64,000 bases of DNA from Massilia sp. ZL223 (GTDB taxonomy: Bacteria > Pseudomonadota > Gammaproteobacteria > Burkholderiales > Burkholderiaceae_D). The translations under genes and the position numbers were made by a program. The stretch covers positions 1-64,000 of the forward strand of contig NZ_JAGPWD010000022.1 in the NCBI RefSeq assembly GCF_018119395.1, given 5' to 3'. Positions 42,099 to 52,236 of this stretch are shown here, piece by piece; within the stretch, counting starts at the first letter, position 1; each line of letters opens with the position of its first letter. The notes beneath the pieces are model-generated. The model saw only the letters and a list, made by a program, of their open reading frames with translations. It made no database searches and was not told where the DNA came from.

Positions 42099-43718
42099 TC
42101 AGGGCTGGTAGCCGGGAATCGCCGCCTCGTCGACCTCGTCGATCTGCGACGGGTCCAGGTTCTTGCGGGCGAACTCCAGGTAGACCTTCCGGCGCACGAA
42201 GACGTCGAACAGGTCGGGGTCGATGTGGCCGTTGAGCGCGAACTTGCCGAGGATGTGCAGCGACTCCGACAGGGTCTTGCCCTTCTTGTAGGGCCGGTCG
42301 CGCGCGGTGAGCGCTTCGAAGATGTCGGCGATGGCCATGATGCGCGCCTGGACCGACATCTGCTCGCGCGTCAGGCCGCGCGGATAGCCCTTGCCGTCCA
42401 TGCGTTCGTGGTGGCCGCCCGCGTATTCCGGCACGTTCTTGAGGTGCTTGGGCCAGGGCAGCGACTCCAGCATGCGGATCGTCACCACGATGTGGTTGTT
42501 GATGATCTTGCGCTCTTCCTCGGTCAGGGTGCCGAAGCGCACGGTCAGGTTCAGCACCTCCTCGGCGCTGAGGAAGTCCTGTTCCTGCCCATCCGGCCCG
42601 GTCCACGGGGTGCGGGCGATGCGGCGCACGCGTTCCTGGTCTTCCGGCGCCATGCCTTCGCCGCCGACGTTGGCGCGGCGCAGGAAGTCGCGGTCGGCGC
42701 GGATGCGGTTCTGTTCCGACAGCAGCCGGTCCTCGATGGCGGCAGTGTCGGCGTCCGGCTCCAGCCTGGCGCGCAGGGCGCGGATCTCGGCGTCGCGCAG
42801 CAGCACTTCGAAGCGGGTGTCGACCAGGTGGATGCGGTCGAAGATGGTCTGCAGCTTGGTGGCCTTGTCGACCACGTGCACCGGGGTCGTGATCTTGCCG
42901 CAGTCGTGCAGCAGGCCGGCAAGCCACAGCTCGCGGCGGTCGGCGTCGGTCATGCTGAAGGCCGCCAGCGGCCCGCTGCCGGAACCGTGTGCGGCCTCGG
43001 CCAGCATCATGGTCAGCTCGGGCACGAACTGGCAATGGCGGCCGGTATAGGGCGATTTCTCGTCGATGCCGATGTTGATCAGGTTGACCAGGGCTTCGAG
43101 CAGGCCTTCGAGCTGCTTGACCAGCTGCTGGTTGGTCAGCGCCACCGCGGCCTGCGCGGCCAGGGCCTCGATGAAGCGCTGGTCGGTCTGGGTGAAGGCG
43201 CGGATGGTCCCGGTCTCGCGGTCCTTGGCGTTGACCAGCTGGAGCACGCCCACCAGCTCGCCCTCGTGGTCGGTCATCGGCACCGTCAGGAAGGATTGCG
43301 AGTGATAGCCGAAGGCCGCGTCGAAGGCGCGCATGCCGGAGAAATTGAAGACGTCCGCCTTGTACACGTCCTCGATGTTGACCGACTGGTTGAAGTTGGC
43401 CGCATAAGCCGCCACCGAGGCCAGGTTCTTGTTGCCGTAGCTGTCGTAGAGCGGCACCGGCTGGATGTCGATCGGCTTGCCGCTCACTCCGCCCTGGTAG
43501 ATGCCGAGCGTGTCGTTGATCGAGATGTGGAAGCACAGGTGCTCCCCGTCCTCGCTCGGGCGGTACAGGGTGCCGCCGTCGGCGTCGGTCATCTGCTTGG
43601 CGACGCGCAGGATGCGGTCGAGCAGCGCGGCGGTGTCGCGGTTGCCGCCGAGCGCCACGCTGACCTCGGTCAGCTGATGCAGACGTTGCGCGAGTTGGGA
43701 CGGGGTCAGCTCTTCCAT
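42099..43718 (-). CDS. GAF and HD-GYP domain phosphodiesterase
   Basis: A 539-residue cytosolic protein. Residues about 10-210 are a GAF sensor domain (ILRVAKQMTDADGGTLYRP, FLTVPMTDHEGELVGVLQL). Residues about 250-520 are an HD-GYP domain: LHDCGKITTP near 270 and GGHHERMDGKGYPRGLT near 432, both metal-site motifs intact. About 75 inserted residues between them are acidic and typical of this subgroup. It is predicted to hydrolyse cyclic di-GMP, although some HD-GYP proteins lack activity. ATG 43718 starts a sequence (MEELTPSQLAQRL) that fits relatives. It is divergent from the metallo-hydrolase gene across 176 bp. Confidence 0.9.
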   Translation of the reverse strand: MEELTPSQLAQRLHQLTEVSVALGGNRDTAALLDRILRVAKQMTDADGGTLYRPSEDGEHLCFHISINDTLGIYQGGVSGKPIDIQPVPLYDSYGNKNLASVAAYAANFNQSVNIEDVYKADVFNFSGMRAFDAAFGYHSQSFLTVPMTDHEGELVGVLQLVNAKDRETGTIRAFTQTDQRFIEALAAQAAVALTNQQLVKQLEGLLEALVNLINIGIDEKSPYTGRHCQFVPELTMMLAEAAHGSGSGPLAAFSMTDADRRELWLAGLLHDCGKITTPVHVVDKATKLQTIFDRIHLVDTRFEVLLRDAEIRALRARLEPDADTAAIEDRLLSEQNRIRADRDFLRRANVGGEGMAPEDQERVRRIARTPWTGPDGQEQDFLSAEEVLNLTVRFGTLTEEERKIINNHIVVTIRMLESLPWPKHLKNVPEYAGGHHERMDGKGYPRGLTREQMSVQARIMAIADIFEALTARDRPYKKGKTLSESLHILGKFALNGHIDPDLFDVFVRRKVYLEFARKNLDPSQIDEVDEAAIPGYQP

Positions 43719-43894
43719 GTTTCGACGGCAATGTGAATTGCAAAATGGTATCTTTCCGCAGTGTAGCTTTCTTACGGCAGGCTGACCACATATTCTGGTG
43801 ATGAGTCGCAATTTTTAGAGCCACAGAGACACAAACCCGCTATCATCGAACCTGTTTTCACAACAAAAAGACAAGTTCTGGCAGGAGTGTCCTG

Positions 43895-44806
43895 ATGAAA
43901 TTCCGCTTCTGGGGCGTACGGGGATCGATCCCGTCACCGGGTCCCCGCACCGCACGCTACGGCGGCAACACGACCTGCATCGAAGTGCGCACCGACGACG
44001 ACACCCTGATCGTGCTGGACGGCGGCACCGGCCTGTTCCCGCTGGCCCAGCACCTCCTCGCCCGCAGTCAGCAAACTGCGCGCGAAGGCGGGATCGCCGC
44101 CAACATCTTCATCACCCACAGCCACTGGGACCACATCCACGGCCTGCCCTTCTTCACCCCGCTGTTCGTCAAGGGCAGCCGGGTGCGCCTGCACGGCGCC
44201 TACGACCCGGTCACCGGCAAGGGCATCGAGCACGTGATGGCGGTGCAGCTGCAGAACAGCTACTTCCCGGTCAGCGAGACCCAGATGGACGCCACCATCG
44301 AATACCGCACCCTGGAGATCGGCCAGGCGATCGAGGTCGGCGATGCGCGGGTTTCGAATGTCCTGATGAACCACCCGGTCACCAACCTCGGCTACCGCAT
44401 CGCCTGCGGCGGCAAATCGGTGTTCTTCACCGGCGACCACGAACCCTGGCACAACCCGCATCCGCCGGGCGGCAGCGAGCACGCCGCCTTCGAAGAGCAC
44501 CTGGCCGCGCGCGAGCGCGAGATCGACGCCGCCATGCGCGGCGTGGACGCCCTGATCGTCGACTGCTCCTATACCCGTGAGGAATACCCGTCCAAGCTGG
44601 GCTGGGGCCACGGCACCTTCGACGCCGCCATCGAGATGGCGCTGCGGGTCGGCGCGCGCGCGCTCTACTGCACCCATCACGAACCGACGCGCGGCGACGA
44701 CGAGCTCGAAGCGGTGTTCGCCGACGTGCTGGCGCGCTACGCGCACAAGCTGGGCGGCTTGCGGGTCCACCTGGCCTACGAAGGCCTGGAAGTCGAACTG
44801 CCATGA
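43895..44806 (+). CDS. metallo-beta-lactamase-fold hydrolase
   Basis: A 303-residue MBL-fold hydrolase. FWGVRGSIPSPGPRTARYGG is the N-terminal signature of the RNase Z/PhnP-like subgroup. THSHWDHIHG is the dinuclear metal motif, FFTGDHE supplies the bridging ligand, and CTHHEPTRGDDEL the last His. It is cytosolic and probably acts on a cyclic nucleotide, phosphodiester or similar substrate; this subgroup includes cyclic phosphodiesterases, so a link to the neighbouring second-messenger genes is plausible. Start ATG 43895 follows CAGGAGTGT. It overlaps the next gene by ATGA. Confidence 0.88.
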   Translation: MKFRFWGVRGSIPSPGPRTARYGGNTTCIEVRTDDDTLIVLDGGTGLFPLAQHLLARSQQTAREGGIAANIFITHSHWDHIHGLPFFTPLFVKGSRVRLHGAYDPVTGKGIEHVMAVQLQNSYFPVSETQMDATIEYRTLEIGQAIEVGDARVSNVLMNHPVTNLGYRIACGGKSVFFTGDHEPWHNPHPPGGSEHAAFEEHLAAREREIDAAMRGVDALIVDCSYTREEYPSKLGWGHGTFDAAIEMALRVGARALYCTHHEPTRGDDELEAVFADVLARYAHKLGGLRVHLAYEGLEVELP

Positions 44807-47148
44807 ACGACGCCCTCAGCCCCTCCGCCGGCGACGCCGAGCGGCGCCTGGACTTCCTGGGCAAGCTCCAGCACACCACCACCAAGATCCACGCCACCTC
44901 CAAGCTGGACGAGATCATGCTCGACCTGGGCATGGACTTCTGCGACCTGTTCCACTGCGACCGCTTCACCCTGTACGCGGTGGCGCCGGACAAGGAGCAC
45001 ATCGTCTCCAAGGTCAAGACCGGGCTAACCTCCTTCCGCGACCTGCGCCTGCGCATCGCGCCCAGCTCGGTGGCGGGCTATGCGGCGCTGACGCGCCAGA
45101 CGATCTCGATCGCCGACGTCTACGACGAGGACGAGCTGCGCCGCCTTTCGCCCGAGCTGCACTTCCAGCGCGGGGTCGACCAGCGCACCGGCTACCGCAC
45201 CCGCGAGATGCTGGCGGCGCCCCTGGTGGCGCAGGGCGGCGAGCTGCTGGGCGTGGTCCAGTTCATCAACCACCGCGACGGCGGACCCTTCCCCGCCCTC
45301 TACCTGGACGGCGTGCGCCAGCTGTGCGACACGCTGGCGGTGGCGCTCGACAAGCGCCTGGGCCCGCAGCCGGTGCGCGGCAAGTACGACGCCCTGGTGC
45401 AGGAAGCCGTGCTGTCCGCGGCCGAGCTGGAACAGGCCACCCGCGCAGCGCGCGACCGCGACCTCGACATCGAGGACCTGCTGGCCGACGAACTGCGCGT
45501 GCGCCGCGCGGCGATCGGCGCCGCGCTGGCCGCCCACTACGGCGTGCCCTACGAACCCTTCCGCGCCGACCGGATCAAGCCGATCGAGCTGCTGCGCAAC
45601 CTGAAGCTCCAGTATGTCGAGGAAAGCGGCTGGCTGCCGCTCGAGGACGGGCGCGACGGCCTGGTGGTGCTGGCGATCGACCCGGACCGCACCAGCGCAT
45701 CGCGCATCGTGTCCCAGCTCTTCCCAAAGGCGAAGGTGCTCTGGCGCGTCACCACGCGCCGCGAATTCCGCCAGACCGCCGACCAGTTCTTCGGCACCGG
45801 CCCGGCCAGCAACGAATCGGTGGGCGAGCTGCTGTCCGGGCTGGAGGACGACGAGGACGGCGAAGGCTCATCCGAGGTATCGGAAGCGGTCGAGAACGAA
45901 CTGGTCAAGCTGCTCAACAAGGTGATCGTGGACGCCTACCGCCAGGGCGTATCGGACATCCACATCGAACCCCAGCCCGGCAAGGGCAAGACCGGCATCC
46001 GCTTCCGCAAGGACGGCATCCTGGTGCCCTATATCGAGATTCCGTCCAGCTACCGCAACGCCCTGGTGGCGCGCGTGAAGATCATGTGCGACCTCGACAT
46101 CTCGGAGCGCCGCAAGCCCCAGGACGGCAAGATCAAGTTCCGCAAGTACGGGCCGCTCGACATCGAGCTGCGCGTGGCGACCATCCCGTCGAGCGGCGGG
46201 GTCGAGGACGTGGTGATGCGCATCCTGCAGGCGGGCGAGCCGATCCCGCTCGGCCAGCTGGGCATCAGCCCGGGCAACCTGGAACGCCTGGTGCCGGCCA
46301 TCGAGAAGCCCTACGGCCTGTTCTTCGTGTGCGGCCCCACCGGCTCGGGCAAGACCACCACCCTGCACTCGATCCTGGCCCACCTGAACACGCCCGAGAC
46401 CAAGATCTGGACCGCGGAAGACCCGGTCGAGATCACCCAGAAGGGCTTGCGCCAGGTGCAGGTGAACCGCAAGGCCGGCCTGGACTTCGCCGCCGTGATG
46501 CGGGCCTTCCTGCGCGCCGACCCCGATATCATCATGGTCGGCGAGATGCGCGACAAGGAAACGGTCAGCACCGGCATCGAAGCTTCGCTGACCGGCCACC
46601 TGGTGTTCGCGACCCTGCACACCAACAGCGCGCCGGAATCGATCGTGCGCCTGATGGACATGGGCATGGACCCGTTCAACTTCGCCGACGCCCTGGTCGG
46701 CATCCTGGCCCAGCGCCTGGCGCGGCGCCTGTGCACTTCCTGCCGCGCAGCCTACCATCCGGACGAGCACGAGATCGAGGCCCTGCTGTTCGAATACTGC
46801 GAGGACCTGGTCGCCACCAGCGCCTTCCGCAGCGATCCGGTGGCCGCGCGCGACAAGGTGCTGGCGGGCTGGCGCGCCCGCCACGCCGACGGCGAAGGCC
46901 GTTTCACCTTGTACCGCGCGGTCGGCTGCGATGCCTGCACCAAGGGCTACCGGGGCCGGGTCGGCCTGCACGAGCTGATGCTCGGCACCGATGGCCTCAA
47001 GCGCCTGATCGTCGAGCACGCGCGCGTGGCCGCCCTGCTCTCGAACGCCCTCGAGGACGGCATGCAGACCCTCAAGATGGACGGGGTCGAAAAAGTGCTG
47101 GCCGGCCTGACCGACATGAAGATGGTGCGGGCCGTCTGCATCAAATAA
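44803..47148 (+). CDS. GAF domain fused to a PilB/GspE-type secretion ATPase
   Basis: A 781-residue cytosolic protein. Residues about 20-190 form a GAF domain (DFCDLFHCDRFTLYAVA, EMLAAPLVAQGGELLGVVQF). Residues about 205-345 resemble the MshEN-type N-domain of PilB. Residues about 365-770 are a type II/IV secretion ATPase: SDIHIEPQPGKGKTGIRFR, Walker A GPTGSGKTTTLHS near 511, Walker B DIIMVGEMRD, TLHTNSAPES, and the zinc tetracysteine CTSC near 644 with CDAC near 709. No pilin, PilC or secretin gene is near. It is coupled by ATGA to the MBL gene. The GAF domain in front of a motor ATPase suggests ligand control, possibly by cyclic nucleotide. Confidence 0.9.
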   Translation: MNDALSPSAGDAERRLDFLGKLQHTTTKIHATSKLDEIMLDLGMDFCDLFHCDRFTLYAVAPDKEHIVSKVKTGLTSFRDLRLRIAPSSVAGYAALTRQTISIADVYDEDELRRLSPELHFQRGVDQRTGYRTREMLAAPLVAQGGELLGVVQFINHRDGGPFPALYLDGVRQLCDTLAVALDKRLGPQPVRGKYDALVQEAVLSAAELEQATRAARDRDLDIEDLLADELRVRRAAIGAALAAHYGVPYEPFRADRIKPIELLRNLKLQYVEESGWLPLEDGRDGLVVLAIDPDRTSASRIVSQLFPKAKVLWRVTTRREFRQTADQFFGTGPASNESVGELLSGLEDDEDGEGSSEVSEAVENELVKLLNKVIVDAYRQGVSDIHIEPQPGKGKTGIRFRKDGILVPYIEIPSSYRNALVARVKIMCDLDISERRKPQDGKIKFRKYGPLDIELRVATIPSSGGVEDVVMRILQAGEPIPLGQLGISPGNLERLVPAIEKPYGLFFVCGPTGSGKTTTLHSILAHLNTPETKIWTAEDPVEITQKGLRQVQVNRKAGLDFAAVMRAFLRADPDIIMVGEMRDKETVSTGIEASLTGHLVFATLHTNSAPESIVRLMDMGMDPFNFADALVGILAQRLARRLCTSCRAAYHPDEHEIEALLFEYCEDLVATSAFRSDPVAARDKVLAGWRARHADGEGRFTLYRAVGCDACTKGYRGRVGLHELMLGTDGLKRLIVEHARVAALLSNALEDGMQTLKMDGVEKVLAGLTDMKMVRAVCIK

Positions 47149-47150
47149 AG

Positions 47151-47175
47151 GCCGGCGGCGCACCGCGCCGCCGGC
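47151..47175. terminator. 11-bp stem hairpin between convergent genes
   Basis: GCCGGCGGCGC and GCGCCGCCGGC with a 3-nt loop lie between the ATPase and pullulanase stops. There is no T tract, so it is a probable but unconventional bidirectional terminator. Confidence 0.5.
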
Positions 47176-47184
47176 TCATGCCGC

Positions 47185-50100
47185 TTACTGCTCGACGAAC
47201 ACGGCCGCCGTACGCGCCGGCACCGTGAAGCTGGCGCTGGCCGGATCGAAGCGCGAGCCCTGCACCACCGCGTCAGCCGATTTGCGCTGCAGCTTGTGCA
47301 GCGACAGGCGGGCGCCGCGCAGTTCCGGGATGGCGATGGTCTTGGCCGCCTTGTCCACGTTGAACAGCACCACCACGCTGCGGTACTGGGCCTCCGGGTA
47401 GCGGCTCGGCTGGTCGCCCGCGATGCGCATCGCCACCAGGCCAGGCACCTGGTCCGGACCCGTATTCAGGAAAGTCAGGCGCTCGCTGACGTCCTGGGCG
47501 CTGCGCAGGCGGAACAGGCTGCTGTCCTTGCGGATCGCCAGGAATTCCTCAAACACCGCCTTGGCCGACTGGATCGCGCCGCTGTCCGGCTTGATCAGCG
47601 GATTGGCCAGGATAGGCTGCATCACCCACCAGTTGTCGCGGTTGACGCCCGCCATCGGCAGGCCCACGCCGAAGTTGTTCGACGCGTAGCTGTAGTCCAG
47701 GCGGTTGAACCAGTCGCCGGCGTTATAGCTGTCGCGGTCGAGCGACTTGGAACGCAGGATTTCCTGGCCCGCGTGGATGAAAGGCACGCCCTGCGACAGC
47801 AGCACGATGGCCGCGCCCAGGTTCTGCACCCGCACCCGGTCCGCCACGCTGGTGTTCTGCGGGAGGCGGAAGGCGTTGATGTCGAACAGGGTCTGGTTGT
47901 CGTGGGCTTCGATGTAGTTGATGGTCTCGCTGGGCGCGGCCGCGAAGCCCGCCTGCTGGCCGAAGTAGTCGATCTGGGCATTGCTGCGCAGCGAACCGAA
48001 ACGGTCGACGAAGCGGTAGTCGCGCAGGGTGCCGGACAGGCCGACGCGCACCAGGTCGGCCAGGCGCAGCGCATCGTCCTTCGACTGGCTGGCCCAGGCG
48101 TTCGGGTCATACCACGCGCCGTTGATGAAGCCCTGCTGGCTCACCAGGTTGCCGCCGCCGTCGCAACAGCCGCCGCCGCGCACCGCGTCGCGCAGGCGGT
48201 CGTTGAAGGAACCGATGCCGCTGCCGAACATATTGGCCTGGCGCGCCTGCACGAAGCGCGCGTCGTTGCCGACCGTGCCGAAGTTCCAGGCTTCGCCGTA
48301 CAGGTAGATCTCGCGGCCGGCGGAGCGGTTCACCTCGGCCTGCAGGCGCTTCATCAGGTCCAGCGGCGCGAAGCCCATGATGTCGAAGCGGAAGCTGTCG
48401 ACCTGGTAGTGCTTCGCCCACAGGGACACCGAGTCGATCATCAGCTTGCCCATCATCGCGTGCTCGGCGGCGGTGTCGGCGCAGCAGCTGTCGTTCAGGA
48501 TCGAGCCGCTGTTGTTGAGGCGGTAGTAATAGGCCGGGACGATCTTGTCCAGCACCGATGTCGGGCCCTGCTGCGAGCCGCTGGTGTGGTTGAAGACCAC
48601 GTCCATGGTCACGCGCAGGCCGGTTTCATGCAGGGCCTGGACCATGGAACGGAACTCGCGCACGCGGGCCGCGCCGTCGTTGGCATCGGTGGCGTAGCTG
48701 CCGTCCGGGGCGTTGTAGTGGACCGGGTCGTAGCCCCAGTTGAAGCAGTCGCTGTCGCGCACCGCGTCCACCGCCGCCTGCTGGCTCTCGGAGTCCGGCG
48801 CCGCGTTCGGGATGGCCGGGCTGACGCAGCCGGTTTCGTCGACGCTGGCGATGTCGAACACCGGCAGCAGGTGCACGTGGCTCAGGCCCGCCTTCTGCAG
48901 CGATTTCAGGTGGCGCATGCCGTTCGAGTCGCGGTCGGCGAAGGCCAGGTACTTGCCGCGGTGGCCGGCGGGCACGGTGGCATCAACAGCGCTGAAGTCG
49001 CGCACATGCAGCTCGTACAGCGAGATGTCGGCCGGATGCGCGAGCTTGGGGCTGCGCTGGTCGTCCCAGCCGGCCGGCTTGAGCGCGGCGCTGTCCAGGT
49101 TGCCGACGAAACTGCGGCGGCCGTTGGCGTTGAGGCTGACCGAATACGGGTCGGTCACGGTATTCGTCACCACCGCATTGTTCGCCCAGCGCGACAGCAC
49201 CTTGACCGTGTAGGTGTACCAGGCGCGGTTGGTCCAGTCGGCGTTCGGGGCGGTATAGGTCCACAGGCCGCTGGCGGCGTCGCGCCGCATCGCCACCTGG
49301 GTGGCGGCGGGAGCGGACGCATCCGCATAGATGTCGAGGCTGACGGAGCGCGCGGTCGGCGCCCAGACGCGGAAGGTCGGCACGCCGGCGCGGTCGAAGG
49401 TGAGGCCCAGCTGGGCGTTCATGGCCTTGGCCGCAAAGACCTCGTCGAGCATGCCGGCGTTCTGCAGCGAGGTCACCTGCACCAGGCGGCCGTCGGCGCC
49501 GAACTGGGCGATCGCGAACTGGGCGCTGGCCAAACCTGCAGCCTGGGCGGCGTCCGCGTCCGACAGGGCCAGGCCGGTGGCGCCGGCGAGGTGCGGGAAT
49601 TTCTGGCGCACGGATTCGGGGAGGCTCGCCGGCTGGAGCGCGAAGGTGCCGTCGGCGCCGGTGACGCCCTCGATGCCGGAGCCCAGGCCCCCTTCGCGCG
49701 CGTAATACAGGCGGTAGCTGCCGCTGGACGGCACGCCCGGCCAGGCCAGGTGGCGCGCGGACAGCCAGTGGGCGCTGGCGCTGGACAGGTTGCCGAAGCT
49801 GATCGCCGGCGGCGAGTTGTAGATCGTGCAGTCGCCTTCCAGCAGCCAGATCTCCTGGCCTTTCTGCCAGACGTCGGCGTTCAGGGCCGCGCCCTGGTCA
49901 TTGCCGCAGTTCTTGGTGCCGTTGCCGTCCGTGACCAGGAACCAGAACGCGCTCTTGCCCGCGGCCAGCGGGATGTCGACGTAGCCGCCGAAGCCGTCCG
50001 TTTTCGTGAACATGAAGCGGGTGGTGATCCAGGCCGTGCTCGGGTTTTGCGGGCCGTCCCAGGAGTACACGCCCCACTCGGCGGTATCGTTCTGGACGCG

Positions 50101-50298
50101 GCGGAAGTGGACGCGGATGCTGCCGGGCGCCAGCGCTTCGCTGCTTGCTGCCGCGGTGGTGCCGGCCAGGCTGCGGTTGGCGGACATGCCGGACACGGCG
50201 GGATCCTCTCCTCCCCCGCACCCGGCCAGCAGGCCGCCTGCGGCGAGCACAGCGGCAAGCACTCGCAGCCGTGAAGTGAAACTACGTGCATCGAACAT
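47185..50298 (-). CDS. pulA: pullulanase-type alpha-1,6-glucosidase, lipoprotein
   Basis: A 1037-residue GH13 debranching enzyme. The signal sequence ends in lipobox LLAGC, so it is probably surface- or envelope-anchored. A CBM41-like starch-binding module ([20 protein letters not shown]) is at about 55-165. N-terminal beta domains with VRDFSAVD follow, then the GH13 core with [17 protein letters not shown] (type I pullulanase motif), [21 protein letters not shown] (nucleophile Asp), LYGEAWNFG (acid/base Glu) and [14 protein letters not shown]. The C-terminus matches the DUF3372 domain. It cleaves alpha-1,6 branches in pullulan, starch or glycogen. It stands alone, without maltodextrin transport genes. 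A possible LacI-type operator lies about 100 bp upstream. Confidence 0.93.
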   Translation of the reverse strand: MFDARSFTSRLRVLAAVLAAGGLLAGCGGGEDPAVSGMSANRSLAGTTAAASSEALAPGSIRVHFRRVQNDTAEWGVYSWDGPQNPSTAWITTRFMFTKTDGFGGYVDIPLAAGKSAFWFLVTDGNGTKNCGNDQGAALNADVWQKGQEIWLLEGDCTIYNSPPAISFGNLSSASAHWLSARHLAWPGVPSSGSYRLYYAREGGLGSGIEGVTGADGTFALQPASLPESVRQKFPHLAGATGLALSDADAAQAAGLASAQFAIAQFGADGRLVQVTSLQNAGMLDEVFAAKAMNAQLGLTFDRAGVPTFRVWAPTARSVSLDIYADASAPAATQVAMRRDAASGLWTYTAPNADWTNRAWYTYTVKVLSRWANNAVVTNTVTDPYSVSLNANGRRSFVGNLDSAALKPAGWDDQRSPKLAHPADISLYELHVRDFSAVDATVPAGHRGKYLAFADRDSNGMRHLKSLQKAGLSHVHLLPVFDIASVDETGCVSPAIPNAAPDSESQQAAVDAVRDSDCFNWGYDPVHYNAPDGSYATDANDGAARVREFRSMVQALHETGLRVTMDVVFNHTSGSQQGPTSVLDKIVPAYYYRLNNSGSILNDSCCADTAAEHAMMGKLMIDSVSLWAKHYQVDSFRFDIMGFAPLDLMKRLQAEVNRSAGREIYLYGEAWNFGTVGNDARFVQARQANMFGSGIGSFNDRLRDAVRGGGCCDGGGNLVSQQGFINGAWYDPNAWASQSKDDALRLADLVRVGLSGTLRDYRFVDRFGSLRSNAQIDYFGQQAGFAAAPSETINYIEAHDNQTLFDINAFRLPQNTSVADRVRVQNLGAAIVLLSQGVPFIHAGQEILRSKSLDRDSYNAGDWFNRLDYSYASNNFGVGLPMAGVNRDNWWVMQPILANPLIKPDSGAIQSAKAVFEEFLAIRKDSSLFRLRSAQDVSERLTFLNTGPDQVPGLVAMRIAGDQPSRYPEAQYRSVVVLFNVDKAAKTIAIPELRGARLSLHKLQRKSADAVVQGSRFDPASASFTVPARTAAVFVEQ

Positions 50299-50390
50299 TG
50301 TGTCTCCTCTGTATTTTTGTCTGCGCTGCCTTCATAGCGAGGCTTCAGTACCGGCGGCAGCGGTGGCCAGCGGTCACTGTGTAATATTAC

Positions 50391-50405
50391 TACTAGCGTT
50401 AGCAA
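50391..50405. promoter_or_regulatory. possible LacI-family operator upstream of pullulanase
   Basis: TACTAGCGTTAGCAA has a central CG and near-symmetric flanks (GCTAAC/GCTAGT) that resemble LacI-family operators. It lies about 95 bp upstream of the pulA start. Only one mismatched half-site pair is seen, so this is weak. Confidence 0.3.
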
Positions 50406-50449
50406 AAATGTAAAGAAGTATGCACGCTGCGGCGATTGCGCGACAGGCG

Positions 50450-50480
50450 AAAAAAAAGCGGAGCATGCGCTCCGCTTTTT
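50450..50480 (-). terminator. intrinsic terminator of the pit gene
   Basis: AGCGGAGC-ATGC-GCTCCGCT with eight T on the minus strand, 20 bp past the pit stop. The plus strand also has five T, so it may work both ways. Confidence 0.92.
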
Positions 50481-50500
50481 CGTACCGGACCAGCCGGGAA

Positions 50501-51511
<1,011 letters not shown>

Positions 51512-51535
51512 AGTTATTCTTGTTCTGTGGCCGCG

Positions 51536-52162
51536 TTACGCGTTCTCGACAATGATGCCTTCGATGATGTTGGCGACATCTTCGCAACGGTCGGTGACGG
51601 TTTCGAGGATCTCGTAGATGGCTTTCATCTTGATCAGGTTGCGCACGTCCGGCTCGTCGCGGAACAGCTTGGACATGGCGGCGCGCATCACGTGGTCGGC
51701 GTCGGACTCGAAGCGGTCGATCTCTTCGCAGATGGCGACGATCTTCTGGGCGTTGCCCATGTCGTGCAGCAGGGCGACAGCGTCCTGCACCTTCAGGCAA
51801 GCCGACAGGCACAGCTCGGCCAGGCGCTTGGCTTCCGGGGTCACCGCATGCAGGTCGTACAGCGAGATGGTCTGGGCCGCGTCTTCCATCATGTCGAGGA
51901 TGTCGTCCATGCGGGTGATCAGCTTGTGGATGTCGTCGCGGTCGAGCGGGGTGATGAAGGTCTTGTGCAGCAGGTCGACGCAGGCGTAGGTGATCTTGTC
52001 AGCCTGTTTTTCGATGCTCTCCACAGCGTGGGTGCGGTTTTCCAGGTCGTCGAAATTGGTCATCAGGCCAACCATTTCCTGCGCACCCTTCACGCACAAT
52101 GCGGCGTGCTGGTTGAACAGATCAAAAAACTTGCCCTCCTGGGGCATCAGGCGTCCAAACAT
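51536..52162 (-). CDS. DUF47/PhoU-like regulator of PiT
   Basis: A 208-residue all-helical PhoU-like protein. It begins MFGRLMPQEGKFFDLFNQHA, the family start, and has the acidic metal-binding repeats IEKQADKITYACVDLL, RMDDILDMMEDAAQT and CEEIDRFESDADHVMRAA. Family members bind metal clusters and govern the adjacent phosphate transporter. It is the first gene of the two-gene leftward operon with pit. Confidence 0.92.
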   Translation of the reverse strand: MFGRLMPQEGKFFDLFNQHAALCVKGAQEMVGLMTNFDDLENRTHAVESIEKQADKITYACVDLLHKTFITPLDRDDIHKLITRMDDILDMMEDAAQTISLYDLHAVTPEAKRLAELCLSACLKVQDAVALLHDMGNAQKIVAICEEIDRFESDADHVMRAAMSKLFRDEPDVRNLIKMKAIYEILETVTDRCEDVANIIEGIIVENA

Positions 52163-52236
52163 ATTGTTCTCCGTTGTGAATCTCTTGGGACTTCGAAACC
52201 GCTGGACCGGTCGGCAGCGGCAAAGTATTCGACGGC

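Noticed and set aside
39789-43736. Rightward open frame of about 1300 codons opposite the cyclase and HD-GYP genes
   Set aside because: It spans two real genes on the other strand, has shadow composition and no domains. Third-position bias fits the minus-strand genes.
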